Shown here: positions 54,516-63,326 of the stretch, in pieces
Layout: every line of letters begins with the position of its first letter
Numbering within the stretch: the first letter of the stretch is position 1
Assembly (NCBI RefSeq): GCF_000153925.1
Contig: NZ_DS264345.1
Span: forward strand, 551,672 to 615,671
From: [Ruminococcus] torques ATCC 27756
Lineage (GTDB): Bacteria; Bacillota; Clostridia; Lachnospirales; Lachnospiraceae
DNA length: 64,000 nucleotides
Direction of reading: 5' to 3'
Translations under genes and position numbers: made by a program
Notes under the pieces: model-generated
Seen by the model: only the letters and a program-made list of their open reading frames with translations
What the model was told of the DNA's origin: nothing
Database searches by the model: none

Positions 54516-55715
54516 TTGGACAGCAAGCATTTTTCAACTTTGATCAATGATTTTAAGCCTGGGATTTTCGGGGCGTTAAATGAGAAGAAAGAAGAGCTTT
54601 TGAAAGAAGGAAGAAAAGTATACAATCTTTCTGTAGGAACGCCGGATTTTGAGCCTCCATTGCATGTAATGAAAGCGATGGAGGAGGCGTGCAAAGATCC
54701 GAATAATTATAAATATTCATTGGCAGATATGCCGGAATTATTGGAAGCGGTGCAGTACCGATATGAGAAACGTTTTGGGGTGCATGTAGAAAAGGATGAG
54801 ATTATGTCTGTTTACGGTTCTCAGGAAGCAATGGCTCATATCGGTATGGTATTTTGTGATCCGGACAATGTGATTCTTGTTCCGAATCCGGGATATCCGA
54901 TGTTTGAGATGAGCGGAATCCTCGCGAAAGCGAACGTAGAATATTATACGATTGAGGAAGAGAACGGATACCTGCCGGATCTGGATAGTATTCCCGAGGA
55001 AGTTTTAAAGAAAACGAAGTACATGATTGTTTCATATCCGCTCAATCCGGTCTGTGTATGTGCTCCGGATGAGTTTTATGAGAAATTGATCGCTTTTGCG
55101 AAAAAGAATGAGATTGTAATTCTGCATGATAATGCGTATTCAGATATTACATATGGAGACAAGCCGGGAAAATCATTCCTTTCGTTTGAAGGGGCAAAAG
55201 ACGTCGGAGCAGAATTCTATTCTCTTTCTAAGTCTTATAATCTGACCGGAGCAAGAATTTCTTTTGTTGTAGGTAATAAAGAAATTATCAGTAAATTTCG
55301 TCTTTTACGGTCACAGATTGATTATGGTATTTTTTATCCGGTACAGTATGCTGCAATCGCGGCATTGATCGGACCGGACGATTTTATTGAGGAGCAGAGG
55401 CGGCAGTATGCGTCTCGCAATAAAACATTGTGCGGAGGACTTCGGAGAATCGGCTGGGATGTCAGAGACAGTCAGGGAACGATGTTTGTTTGGGCGAAGA
55501 TACCGGAAGGGTATGCATCGTCTGTGGATTTTTGTATGAAGCTTATGGAGCGAACAGGCGTTATCGTTACCCCGGGAAGCGCTTTTGGAAGCAATGGAGA
55601 AGGGTATGTCAGAATGGCGCTTGTAGTAAATGAAAGTGTCATTGAGGAAATTGTAGATGTTTTGGATGCGTCTGGAATTTTCAAAAAGAACAGCATTAAG
55701 GAGTCAGATATATGA
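54516..55715 (+). CDS. Class I/II PLP-dependent aminotransferase
   Basis: A 399-residue fold-type I aminotransferase. PLP Lys in YSLSKSYNLTGARISFVVG (about residue 236), LSVGTPDFEPPLHV near the N-terminus (about 36), PNPGYPMFEMSG (about 126), YPLNPVCVCAP (with the Asn that contacts PLP) and the C-terminal Arg region GEGYVRMALV. Closest in pattern to the LL-diaminopimelate/aspartate-type group; the donor is not certain. The start is a TTG (54516) with AGGGGG upstream. Overlaps dut by 4 bases (ATGA). Confidence 0.88.
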   Translation: MDSKHFSTLINDFKPGIFGALNEKKEELLKEGRKVYNLSVGTPDFEPPLHVMKAMEEACKDPNNYKYSLADMPELLEAVQYRYEKRFGVHVEKDEIMSVYGSQEAMAHIGMVFCDPDNVILVPNPGYPMFEMSGILAKANVEYYTIEEENGYLPDLDSIPEEVLKKTKYMIVSYPLNPVCVCAPDEFYEKLIAFAKKNEIVILHDNAYSDITYGDKPGKSFLSFEGAKDVGAEFYSLSKSYNLTGARISFVVGNKEIISKFRLLRSQIDYGIFYPVQYAAIAALIGPDDFIEEQRRQYASRNKTLCGGLRRIGWDVRDSQGTMFVWAKIPEGYASSVDFCMKLMERTGVIVTPGSAFGSNGEGYVRMALVVNESVIEEIVDVLDASGIFKKNSIKESDI

Positions 55716-56248
55716 AAAGAATAGCAAGATTTGAAAAGGTAAGTTTCAGACAATTTTCAGATGGCTGGGATGATACATTTCAGGCAATAGAAAAGGGAGA
55801 AAATAAAGATCAAAGCAAAGAAACACTTAAGGAAATTTACGATCGGATCAAGCTGCCTCGACGTGCAACGGCAGGAAGTGCGGGATATGACTTTTTTGCT
55901 CCGGTTGACATTATACTGAATCCGGGAGAAACGATTAAAATTCCGACAGGCATCAGGGTTTGGATGGAACCGGAATGGGTGTTAAAATGTTATCCGAGAA
56001 GCGGACTTGGGTTTAAGTTTCGTCTGCAACTGAATAATACGGTTGGAATTATTGACAGTGATTATTATAATTCGGATAATGAAGGCCATATTTTTGCAAA
56101 ACTGACAAACGACAGTAATGAAGAAAAAACAGTTCAGATCAAAGCCGGAGAGGGCTTTATGCAGGGGATTTTTGTGGAATATGGGATTACCGTTGACGAT
56201 GCTGCAACTGATGTGAGAAATGGAGGATTCGGAAGCACGACAAAATAA
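55712..56248 (+). CDS. dut: dUTP diphosphatase
   Basis: A 178-residue trimeric-type dUTPase that hydrolyses dUTP to dUMP. Motif I TAGSAGYDFFAP (about 52), motif II PRSGLGFKF (about 91), motif III NTVGIIDSDYYNSDNEGHIF (about 108), motif IV at GEGFMQGIFVEYG and the P-loop-like motif V RNGGFGSTTK at the C-terminus. The N-terminal 45 residues are an extension beyond the standard domain. Translationally coupled to the aminotransferase gene. Confidence 0.93.
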   Translation: MKRIARFEKVSFRQFSDGWDDTFQAIEKGENKDQSKETLKEIYDRIKLPRRATAGSAGYDFFAPVDIILNPGETIKIPTGIRVWMEPEWVLKCYPRSGLGFKFRLQLNNTVGIIDSDYYNSDNEGHIFAKLTNDSNEEKTVQIKAGEGFMQGIFVEYGITVDDAATDVRNGGFGSTTK

Positions 56249-56431
56249 AACACGGCTCTGACATTTAGGGCAGAGAATAAAAGTGGATCAGGGGGATGTT
56301 TTTTCGGCTTACAAAAATGTAAGAGTCTCCCGGTGAAACGTAAGCTAAAAGGATGGAAGAAAGCGGATAGATTTTATATATTGAATATGCAGCGGGGAAA
56401 TGCTTTTACGAAAGAGGAGGATACGTTTCAG

Positions 56432-57106
56432 ATGAAAATAATAAAAAGACTGCTTTCTTTTATTTTTTTATGTGTAATCATTGCAGGGGGAGTTCTTGGA
56501 TATAAAGGCTATGAGGAGTATAAAAAGGCTCTGTCAGAAGAAAGTGTGAAAGAGATGGCTGCAAGAATTGAAGAGCAGCCGAATTATACGACGATAGATG
56601 AATTGCCGCAGACTTATATTGATGCTGTTTTGTCAGTGGAAGATAAACGGTTTTATGACCATTTCGGGGTCGATCCGATTGCGGTTGGAAGAGCCTTTTT
56701 TAATGATGTCAAAGCGGGAGCTTATGTAGAAGGCGGCAGCACGATCACCCAGCAGCTTGCAAAAAATCAGTATTTTACGCAGGATAAGAAGATCGTACGG
56801 AAAGTGGCGGAAATGTTTATGGCGTTTAAGATCGAGTCCGAGCTTGACAAAGATACGATTTTTGAGTTGTATGTAAATTCTATTTTCTTTGGAAATGGAT
56901 ATTATTGCGTGGCGGATGCCTCAAACGGCTATTTTGGTAAAGTTCCGTCGGAGATGAATTTTGACGAATGTACCCTTCTTGCCGGAGTGCCGAATGCTCC
57001 GACAAACTATAATCCTACAGCCAGTCCCGAACTTGCACGGCAGAGACAGAAACAGGTCATCGAGAAAATGAAAAAAGCCGGATATCTTGAAGAATCCGTT
57101 GATTAG
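56432..57106 (+). CDS. mtgA: Monofunctional peptidoglycan glycosyltransferase
   Basis: A 224-residue membrane-anchored GT51 transglycosylase without a transpeptidase domain; it polymerises lipid II outside the membrane. N-terminal anchor RLLSFIFLCVIIAGGVLGY (about residues 5-23), then catalytic motif SVEDKRFYDHFGVDPIAVGR (first Glu about 70), GGSTITQQLAKNQYF (about 103) and LYVNSIFFGNGYYCVADASN. The ATG at 56432 follows GAGGAGG. The frame could extend upstream but has no better start. Confidence 0.9.
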   Translation: MKIIKRLLSFIFLCVIIAGGVLGYKGYEEYKKALSEESVKEMAARIEEQPNYTTIDELPQTYIDAVLSVEDKRFYDHFGVDPIAVGRAFFNDVKAGAYVEGGSTITQQLAKNQYFTQDKKIVRKVAEMFMAFKIESELDKDTIFELYVNSIFFGNGYYCVADASNGYFGKVPSEMNFDECTLLAGVPNAPTNYNPTASPELARQRQKQVIEKMKKAGYLEESVD

Positions 57107-57236
57107 CATGGTAAACCGTTATAGCGTAAAAAGAAATAATATATTAAAAAGCCGATCGAATAAAAAAATAAAAAAAGGGTATTCTAACCATAGAAAATGT
57201 ACTGTCGGTATCCGGCAGAAAAAAGGGGAAGTTTCT

Positions 57237-58603
57237 ATGGTAGAAAAAAATACGAAAAAGTTAAACAGTTCATTTGAAGAAAATATAAGATATATGAATG
57301 AGATTCTTCCGGTTAAGGAAAGTTTTGATATTATCAGAAGGGAGATCATAATAGGCGGAAAGGCGTCTGTGTTCTATTACATTGATGGATTTATAAAAGA
57401 TGAAGCAATGTTAAAGATCATGGACTCCTTTCTTTCTGTATCCGAACAGGATATGCCGAAAGATGCAGAAATGTTTATTCAGAAACATGTTCCTTATGTG
57501 GAAGTAGAAATCTTGGAAGATTTTGATCAGGTGATCCGCAACGTCCTTTCCGGTCCTGCCTGCCTGTTTATTGATGGATATAAGGAATGTATTGCTCTTG
57601 ACTGCAGGACATATCCGGCGAGAGGAGTCGATGAACCCGATAAGGATAAATCGCTTCGCGGATCAAGAGACGGATTTGTAGAAACAATCGTATTTAACAC
57701 AGCACTGATGCGGAGAAGGATTCGGGATCCGCATCTTGTCATGGAGATGACGGAGGCAGGGCAGTCTTCGCGTACAGATATTGCGATTTGTTACATGAAA
57801 GACAGAGTGGATAAGGAACTTTTACAAAACTTAAAGAAAAGGATTGAAACATTGGAATTAAATGATCTGCGGATGAATCAGCAAAGCCTTGCAGAAGCTC
57901 TTTTTAAACGAAAATGGTTTAATCCTTTCCTAAATTTAAATATACAGAGCGTCCGGATACGGCAGCGGCATGTCTTTTTGAAGGGAAAGTTGTAATTCTT
58001 GTAGATAATTCTCCGTCGGCAATGATCCTTCCTACTTCGATTTTTGATATGATAGAGGAAGCAAATGATTATTATTTTCCGACAGTAACAGGAATGTATT
58101 TAAAGATTACAAGAACGCTGATCACAGTTGCAACGGTATTTTTTACACCATTATATTTATTATTTATGCAGAATATTGAATGGTTGCCTGAAGTGTTTCG
58201 TTTTGTAGAGGTGCAGGATACAGTAAATATTCCGCTTGTCTTTCAGTTTATTATTTTAGAATTGTCGATTGACGGACTTCGTCTGGCGGCAATGAATACC
58301 CCGACAATGTTGAGTACGCCTCTTAGCGTGATTGCGGGTATTGTGATGGGCGAATTTTCGGTACAGTCCGGTTGGTTCAACAGTGAGGTGATGCTGTACA
58401 TGGCGTTTGTAGCTGTGGCAAATTATACACAGCCTAATTTTGAATTAGGATACGCGCTAAAATTTATGCGTCTTCTTCTTTTGGTTTTGACGGCATGTTT
58501 CAATCTGTATGGATTTATAATTGGGTGTATTTTGGTGTTTTGTTTCCTTGTATTTAATAAGACATTATCAGGACGAAATTATATGAATGTAAAATTAAAT
58601 TGA
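57237..58603 (+). pseudogene. GerA-family spore germination protein (SpoVAF-like), frameshifted
   Basis: The first frame (ATG 57237 after AAAAGGGG) reads VEKNTKKLNSSFEENIRYMN and goes on with RTYPARGVDEPDKDKSLRGS and RDGFVETIVFNTALMRRRI, the SpoVAF/GerA N-domain, to KRKWFNPF. The second frame continues KFKYTERPDTAAACLFEGKV, LVDNSPSAMILPTSIFDMIE and the C-terminal membrane segments to 58603. One T added to the TTT at 57926-57928 rejoins them into about 456 residues. The rest is conserved, so error or very recent loss. The expected role is in inner spore membrane germinant response. Confidence 0.85.
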
Positions 58604-58680
58604 TTTTCGGTTTTTGCGGCAGACAAGTTTTTGTGTATGGAAGAACTGTTATTACAAATTTTAATTTTTGTTAAAAAATT

Positions 58681-58709
58681 TTGCGTAATGTCTAAAAAAA
58701 TGGTATTAT
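58681..58709 (+). promoter_or_regulatory. Promoter of degV gene
   Basis: TTGCGT (58681-58686), 17-base spacer, TATTAT (58704-58709), about 60 bases before the start codon. Confidence 0.55.
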
Positions 58710-58771
58710 ATGTAAATATAAGAATACAGAAATTATCTGTGTTCTGATATTTGTACAGGAGGCATGCAAAA

Positions 58772-59635
58772 ATGAGAGATTATGTGATTACAGTAAACAG
58801 CACGGTTGATGTGCCGAAATTATGGTTGGAAGAAAGACATGTTCCGGTTGTTGCATTAAAATATACGATTGACGGAGAAACCTATACAGATATGGAAGGA
58901 TTGACTGCAAAAGAGTTTTTTGAGAAACTCCGCGAGGGGAAGATGTCTGTTACTTCGCAAGTGAATCCGGAAGAGGCTATGGAAGCATTAGAACCATTTG
59001 TGAAAGAAGGAAAGGATATTTTACATCTTGGGTTTTCGTCCGGTTTAAGCGGAACTTTAAACAGTATGCGTCTTGCAGGGGAGATGTTGGAAGAAAAATA
59101 TCCTGAGGCAAAAGTTATCGTAGTCGATACGCTTTGTGCCTGCATGGGAGAGGCTCTACTATTACACAAAGCGCTGCAGAAAAAGGCGGAAGGCAAGACG
59201 ATAGAAGAAGTTGCAAAGTGGACAGAAGAAAATAAACTTCATATTTGCCATAATGTGACGGTGGATGATCTGAATCATCTTCATAGAGGAGGTCGTGTAT
59301 CTAAAACAACGGCAGTTCTCGGAACGCTTGTCCAGATCAAACCGATCATTCATATGGATAATGAAGGAAAATTACAGGTGATCGGAAAAGAAAGAGGACG
59401 TAAAAAATCTTTGAATAAAATTGTAGATATGGCAGTAAAACAGTCAGAAGGCTGGGAGAATGATTTGATTATGATTACTCACGGAGACTGTATCGAAGAT
59501 GCGGAATATGTGGCGCAACTTGTACGTGAGAAGATGGGTGTTGAAAATATTTTGATCAACAATATCGGAACAGTGATAGGAAGTCATACAGGTCCGGGTG
59601 TAGTAGCTGTGTTCTGTATGGGAAATGAAAGATAG
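58772..59635 (+). CDS. DegV family fatty-acid-binding protein
   Basis: A 287-residue DegV protein; family members bind fatty acids and some (FakB) feed a fatty-acid kinase. The N-terminus MRDYVITVNSTVDVPKLWLE, the ligand-contact segment SVTSQVNPEEAMEALEPFV, LHLGFSSGLSGTLNSMRLAG (about 86-105) and LHRGGRVSKTTAVLGTLV (about 170-187) are diagnostic. No fakA-like gene is adjacent. The ATG at 58772 follows CAGGAGG. Confidence 0.9.
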   Translation: MRDYVITVNSTVDVPKLWLEERHVPVVALKYTIDGETYTDMEGLTAKEFFEKLREGKMSVTSQVNPEEAMEALEPFVKEGKDILHLGFSSGLSGTLNSMRLAGEMLEEKYPEAKVIVVDTLCACMGEALLLHKALQKKAEGKTIEEVAKWTEENKLHICHNVTVDDLNHLHRGGRVSKTTAVLGTLVQIKPIIHMDNEGKLQVIGKERGRKKSLNKIVDMAVKQSEGWENDLIMITHGDCIEDAEYVAQLVREKMGVENILINNIGTVIGSHTGPGVVAVFCMGNER

Positions 59636-59711
59636 GAATCTTATTTTTGATCTGTAAAATATTTGTGTGTTTTGTTTGGAAAACAGCAAAAAAGATGATG
59701 AAAGAGCAGGA

Positions 59712-59757
59712 AAGAAAGGAATGCTGCCATGGGATGCATTCCTTTCTTTCTTGCCTT
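59712..59757. terminator. Bidirectional terminator between degV and ABC-F genes
   Basis: AAGAAAGGAATGC (59712-59724) pairs perfectly with GCATTCCTTTCTT (59736-59748), followed by TCTTGCCTTTTT on the plus strand and by a T-rich tract on the minus strand. Confidence 0.85.
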
Positions 59758-59775
59758 TTTATCTTGTAGAATATA

Positions 59776-61725
59776 TTATTCGGCAAGTTCTCCCCATTTT
59801 TCGTACAATTCTTCAAGACGGAGTTCGTTCTTAGTTCGCTCGGTTGAAAGTTCCTGACATTTCACGGAGTTAGAATATACTTCTTCCAATGTCATTTGAA
59901 AATCAATTTCTCCGTTTCTGTTTTCGAGAAGTGCGATTTCATCTTCTGTTTTTTTGAGTTCGCTTTTTCTCTTTCGTTCTTTTGCCTGCTGTTCTTTTTG
60001 TTCTTGCCAGCTCAATTTGGAATCTGATAAAAAAGCTCCATCGGCAGGAACTGTTTCACTGCCGTTTTGAGAAGTGGAAACTTGCCTCTGTATCTGACTT
60101 GAGGCGTAAGTTTGCGTCAGTTCATCCTTTTTTTCGAGATAGTAGTCATAATTTCCGATATAATTTACAAAAGTCTGATTGACAAGTTCCAGTATTCTGG
60201 AAGCAGTACTGTTGATAAAGTAACGGTCATGGGAAACGTAGAGGATCGTTCCGGTGTAATTGTTCAGGGCTTCTTCAAGTATCTCCTTCGAGGCGATGTC
60301 AAGGTGGTTTGTAGGTTCGTCAAGAATTAGGAAATTTGCTTCGGAAAGCATAAGTTTTGCAAGTGATACTCTTCCTTTTTCGCCGCCGCTTAATGAATGG
60401 ATTACTTGGAATACTTCATCTCCCGTAAATTGGAATGCAGCCAATGTATTTCGAATCTCTGTATTAGTAAGATGAGGGTAGTCGTCGGATATTTCCTCAA
60501 ATATCGTTTTATCATCATGAAGAACATGATGTTCCTGATCGTAATAGCCGATCTGTACTTTGGCTCCGAGAGTGAAAGAGCCATTGTCGGCTTTGATCAC
60601 TTGATTTAATATCTTTAGAAGCGTTGTCTTTCCTGTTCCGTTATCTCCTATGACAGCTACATGCTCCCCGCGTTTGATCTCAAAACTGACATCTTGAAAA
60701 AGGAGTTGGGTATCAAACTGTTTTGAAAGATGCTCAACTGTCAGTACATCGTTTCCGCTGACACAGTACGGTTCCAGAGAAAAATGCATTTCCCGGACTG
60801 CCTCTTGAGGTTTATCTACAATGGTGATTTTTTCTAATAATTTTTCACGGCTTTCTGCCCGGCGGATGGATTTTTCCCTATTGAAAGAGCGAAGTTTTTC
60901 GATTACTGCCTGTTGATGTTTGATTTCACGCTGCTGATTGAAATATTCTTTTAGTTTCGCATCACGGATCTGCTGTTTTTTTTCAGAGTAGGCGCGGTAA
61001 TTTCCCATATACATAGAAAGAGCGCCGTTTTCAATTTCAATTACTTTTGTAACTACTCGATTCAAGAAAAAGCGATCGTGAGATACGATGAATACAGCGC
61101 CGTTATAGTTCATTAAATAAGTTTCAAGCCATGAGATCGAATTTAAATCTAAATGGTTTGTAGGCTCGTCGAGGAGCAGGATGTCGGGATCGGTAAGAAG
61201 AAGTTTCCCGAGGGCGACACGGGTTTTCTGTCCACCGGATAAAGTATCTGTTTTTTTTGAAAATTCTTCTTCGGTAAATCCAAGTCCTTTTAACACACCG
61301 ATAATCTCACTTTCACACGCATATCCGTTTTGAGATTCAAATTGCGACTGAAGGCGGTTGTATGTTTCGAGACGGGCATTTAATTCCTCTCCGGATAATG
61401 ATTGTAGTTCGTGTTCGATTGAGCGAAGCTGTTGTTCCATTTCGATGATGTCTGCTTTGGCAGATCGAAGTTCTTCGTAAATGGTACCGTTTGGAATCAG
61501 GTTTTGATGTTGGGCAAGATAACCGATTGAGCGGCCTTTTGCAAGGATTATTTCTCCTCCGTCAGAAGGTTCTTCTCCGATGATCATTTTGAAGATTGTT
61601 GATTTTCCGGCGCCGTTTACCCCGACAAGAGCTGCTTTTTCACGTTCCTCTATATGAAAAGATCCGGTATCGACAATGATTCGGTCTCCGAATGATTTTT
61701 TAAGATTATGACATGCAAGTATCAT
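59776..61725 (-). CDS. ABC-F family ATPase
   Basis: A 649-residue cytoplasmic double-ATPase without membrane domain. Cassette 1 has GVNGAGKSTIFKMIIGEEP (about 35), LSGGQKTRVALGKLLLTDPD and LLLDEPTNHLDLNS; cassette 2 has GDNGTGKTTLLKIL (about 360), LSGGEKGRVSLAKLMLSEAN and LILDEPTNHLDIAS. The interdomain linker contains a charged helix (IKHQQAVIEKLRSFNREKSI) and the C-terminus a coiled coil (from about 545). The family acts on ribosomes, as translation factors or antibiotic-resistance proteins; which one cannot be told here. The start ATG follows GAGGAA. Confidence 0.9.
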   Translation of the reverse strand: MILACHNLKKSFGDRIIVDTGSFHIEEREKAALVGVNGAGKSTIFKMIIGEEPSDGGEIILAKGRSIGYLAQHQNLIPNGTIYEELRSAKADIIEMEQQLRSIEHELQSLSGEELNARLETYNRLQSQFESQNGYACESEIIGVLKGLGFTEEEFSKKTDTLSGGQKTRVALGKLLLTDPDILLLDEPTNHLDLNSISWLETYLMNYNGAVFIVSHDRFFLNRVVTKVIEIENGALSMYMGNYRAYSEKKQQIRDAKLKEYFNQQREIKHQQAVIEKLRSFNREKSIRRAESREKLLEKITIVDKPQEAVREMHFSLEPYCVSGNDVLTVEHLSKQFDTQLLFQDVSFEIKRGEHVAVIGDNGTGKTTLLKILNQVIKADNGSFTLGAKVQIGYYDQEHHVLHDDKTIFEEISDDYPHLTNTEIRNTLAAFQFTGDEVFQVIHSLSGGEKGRVSLAKLMLSEANFLILDEPTNHLDIASKEILEEALNNYTGTILYVSHDRYFINSTASRILELVNQTFVNYIGNYDYYLEKKDELTQTYASSQIQRQVSTSQNGSETVPADGAFLSDSKLSWQEQKEQQAKERKRKSELKKTEDEIALLENRNGEIDFQMTLEEVYSNSVKCQELSTERTKNELRLEELYEKWGELAE

Positions 61726-61815
61726 GATATAATTCCTCTTTCATAATAACGATTATAGTAATGGTCTGTTTTCCAATCTATTATAGCTGAATGTCCTGTA
61801 AATAAAAAGTAAAAA

Positions 61816-63323
61816 TGTCAATAACTTATGAAAATGTCACTTTTTAATATAGAAATTTATTTGAAAAAATGTCACTTTCATAAAAGGGCTAATGCCCTTT
61901 TATGAAGCTGACTGCCGCTTCTCGAAAAATAGCTCATATAAAAATTTAAGTGACAGATTATAATCCTCCATCCACCAGATTGCTTTCCATTCATCACTGC
62001 TGTGACGCAGCTGAAGGTGTGGTTCTACTGTTTTTGACACTTTTTGGGGAACTTCTGTATTGGCATTTTTGTTCTGAGGTTTCAGATAACGGATGGTATT
62101 ATAGATTCGTCCGCCGTACTCTACACGAATTCCAAAACGTGGGTTAATTAATACAGTGATCTCACGGCGGGCATTGATAATCGGAAATCCCTCATCTAGG
62201 ATTTGAAAACACCGATTTTTAAACGAAAATGTCCCGGCTGCATCTGTTTTTCTCGTGTGCTTTACACAAAGGATGGAATCCAGATTCAAATCTTTTGCGG
62301 CAGAGACAAAAATAGACTCTGCTTCCGGCTCAACGGCAAACCTCTGATTGAAAAGTTCCCTGTACTCTGTTTCCAGAAAACGGTTTGCTTCTGACACAGT
62401 AGTAATCCCACGTTTTGCGAACTCAACAGGGAGCCTGCTCTGCAGTGTGACCCATAAACGTTCAATCCGCCCCTTTGCCTGAGGAGTCTTTGCGAAAATA
62501 AGGTCAATGCCCAATTCGTGCAGGGAACGTCCGAACTGGGTAAGATGGACAGTCTTGCCTGCGATTAGTTCATCAACAGTCAGCTTTCCGGTTTTAGGAG
62601 AACGGAAGATGGTATGGTTGTCAGAATAAACCGTCTGTGGGATGCCGAAATCAGAGCAGCATTGACGCATGGTTTCCAGATAACCGTAAAGGCATTCATT
62701 CTGTGTCAGGAAAAGTCCGACGACCTGCCCGGTAGCATCATCGATAGCACCATGAAGGGCGTATTTGATATTTCCCCCAAACCACTCGTAAGGCGTGGCA
62801 TCGATCTGGATGAGCTGTCCGGGATGGGGCTTACGTTTGCGCCGATGTGTGCGGTGTCGGATTTTTTTCTTTTTAGGGCTTTCAAAACCAGCATTTTTTA
62901 GTATACTGGAAAGAGCAGAGTAGGAAAGTTGAATTCCGAAATCTGCAGAGAGTATATCTTTGAAATGGAGGAAGTTGGCATTAGAGAATTCTGGGCGGGA
63001 ATAAATCTTAAGGACAGCTTCCTTCAATTCGTCAGAAACGGAGTGAACGGGTTTTCTACCGGTATTTTTATGAATGAGGGATTGAGCGCCAGAGGTAAGG
63101 ACTCCTTTCTTTAAGCGTGTGATCTGGCGTGTGGAGAGACCCAAAAGTTCAGCAGCCTGTTGTCTGGAAATAGACTTGTCAATGAAACGGTTGATGACAG
63201 TCAGCGTTTTCAGTTGTTCTTGTGACAATGTAATTTTACCTTCTTTCATAGCTTTAATAGAATACCAAAAAGAGACAAAACCTCAAGTGAATCTTAAGGA
63301 GACATTATCACAAGTTAATAACA
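61816..63323. mobile_element. IS1202-like (ISNCY-type) insertion sequence, about 1.5 kb
   Basis: Terminal inverted repeats TGTCAATAACTTATGAAAAT (left, 61816) and TGTTATTAACTTGTGATAAT (right, reverse complement, from 63323), continuing to about 28 bp with 22 matches. AAAATGTCACTTT occurs twice inside the left end. A 13-bp perfect hairpin (61877-61889 with 61894-61906) overlaps the transposase stop and may terminate transcription. No target duplication can be confirmed, because a second IS (IS30) starts three bases outside the right end. Confidence 0.8.
61900..63249 (-). CDS. IS1202-group (ISNCY) transposase
   Basis: A 449-residue DDE integrase-type transposase. The N-terminal helix-turn-helix (SISRQQAAELLGLSTRQITR) is followed by a second wHTH segment (FLHFKDILSADFGIQLSYSA) and the catalytic core LIQIDATPYEWFGGNIKYAL with GAIDDATG (first Asp), VYSDNHTIFRSP (second Asp) and AKTPQAKGRIERLWVTLQSR (Glu). 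The C-terminal beta-rich domain is present (NPRFGIRVEYGGRIYNTIR). All catalytic residues are visible; it seems intact. Confidence 0.88.
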   Translation of the reverse strand: MKEGKITLSQEQLKTLTVINRFIDKSISRQQAAELLGLSTRQITRLKKGVLTSGAQSLIHKNTGRKPVHSVSDELKEAVLKIYSRPEFSNANFLHFKDILSADFGIQLSYSALSSILKNAGFESPKKKKIRHRTHRRKRKPHPGQLIQIDATPYEWFGGNIKYALHGAIDDATGQVVGLFLTQNECLYGYLETMRQCCSDFGIPQTVYSDNHTIFRSPKTGKLTVDELIAGKTVHLTQFGRSLHELGIDLIFAKTPQAKGRIERLWVTLQSRLPVEFAKRGITTVSEANRFLETEYRELFNQRFAVEPEAESIFVSAAKDLNLDSILCVKHTRKTDAAGTFSFKNRCFQILDEGFPIINARREITVLINPRFGIRVEYGGRIYNTIRYLKPQNKNANTEVPQKVSKTVEPHLQLRHSSDEWKAIWWMEDYNLSLKFLYELFFEKRQSAS

Positions 63324-63326
63324 ACA

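Noticed and set aside
60527..60540. GAAC...GTTC pattern inside the ABC-F gene
   Set aside because: Five-base spacer and internal to a coding region; no promoter nearby.
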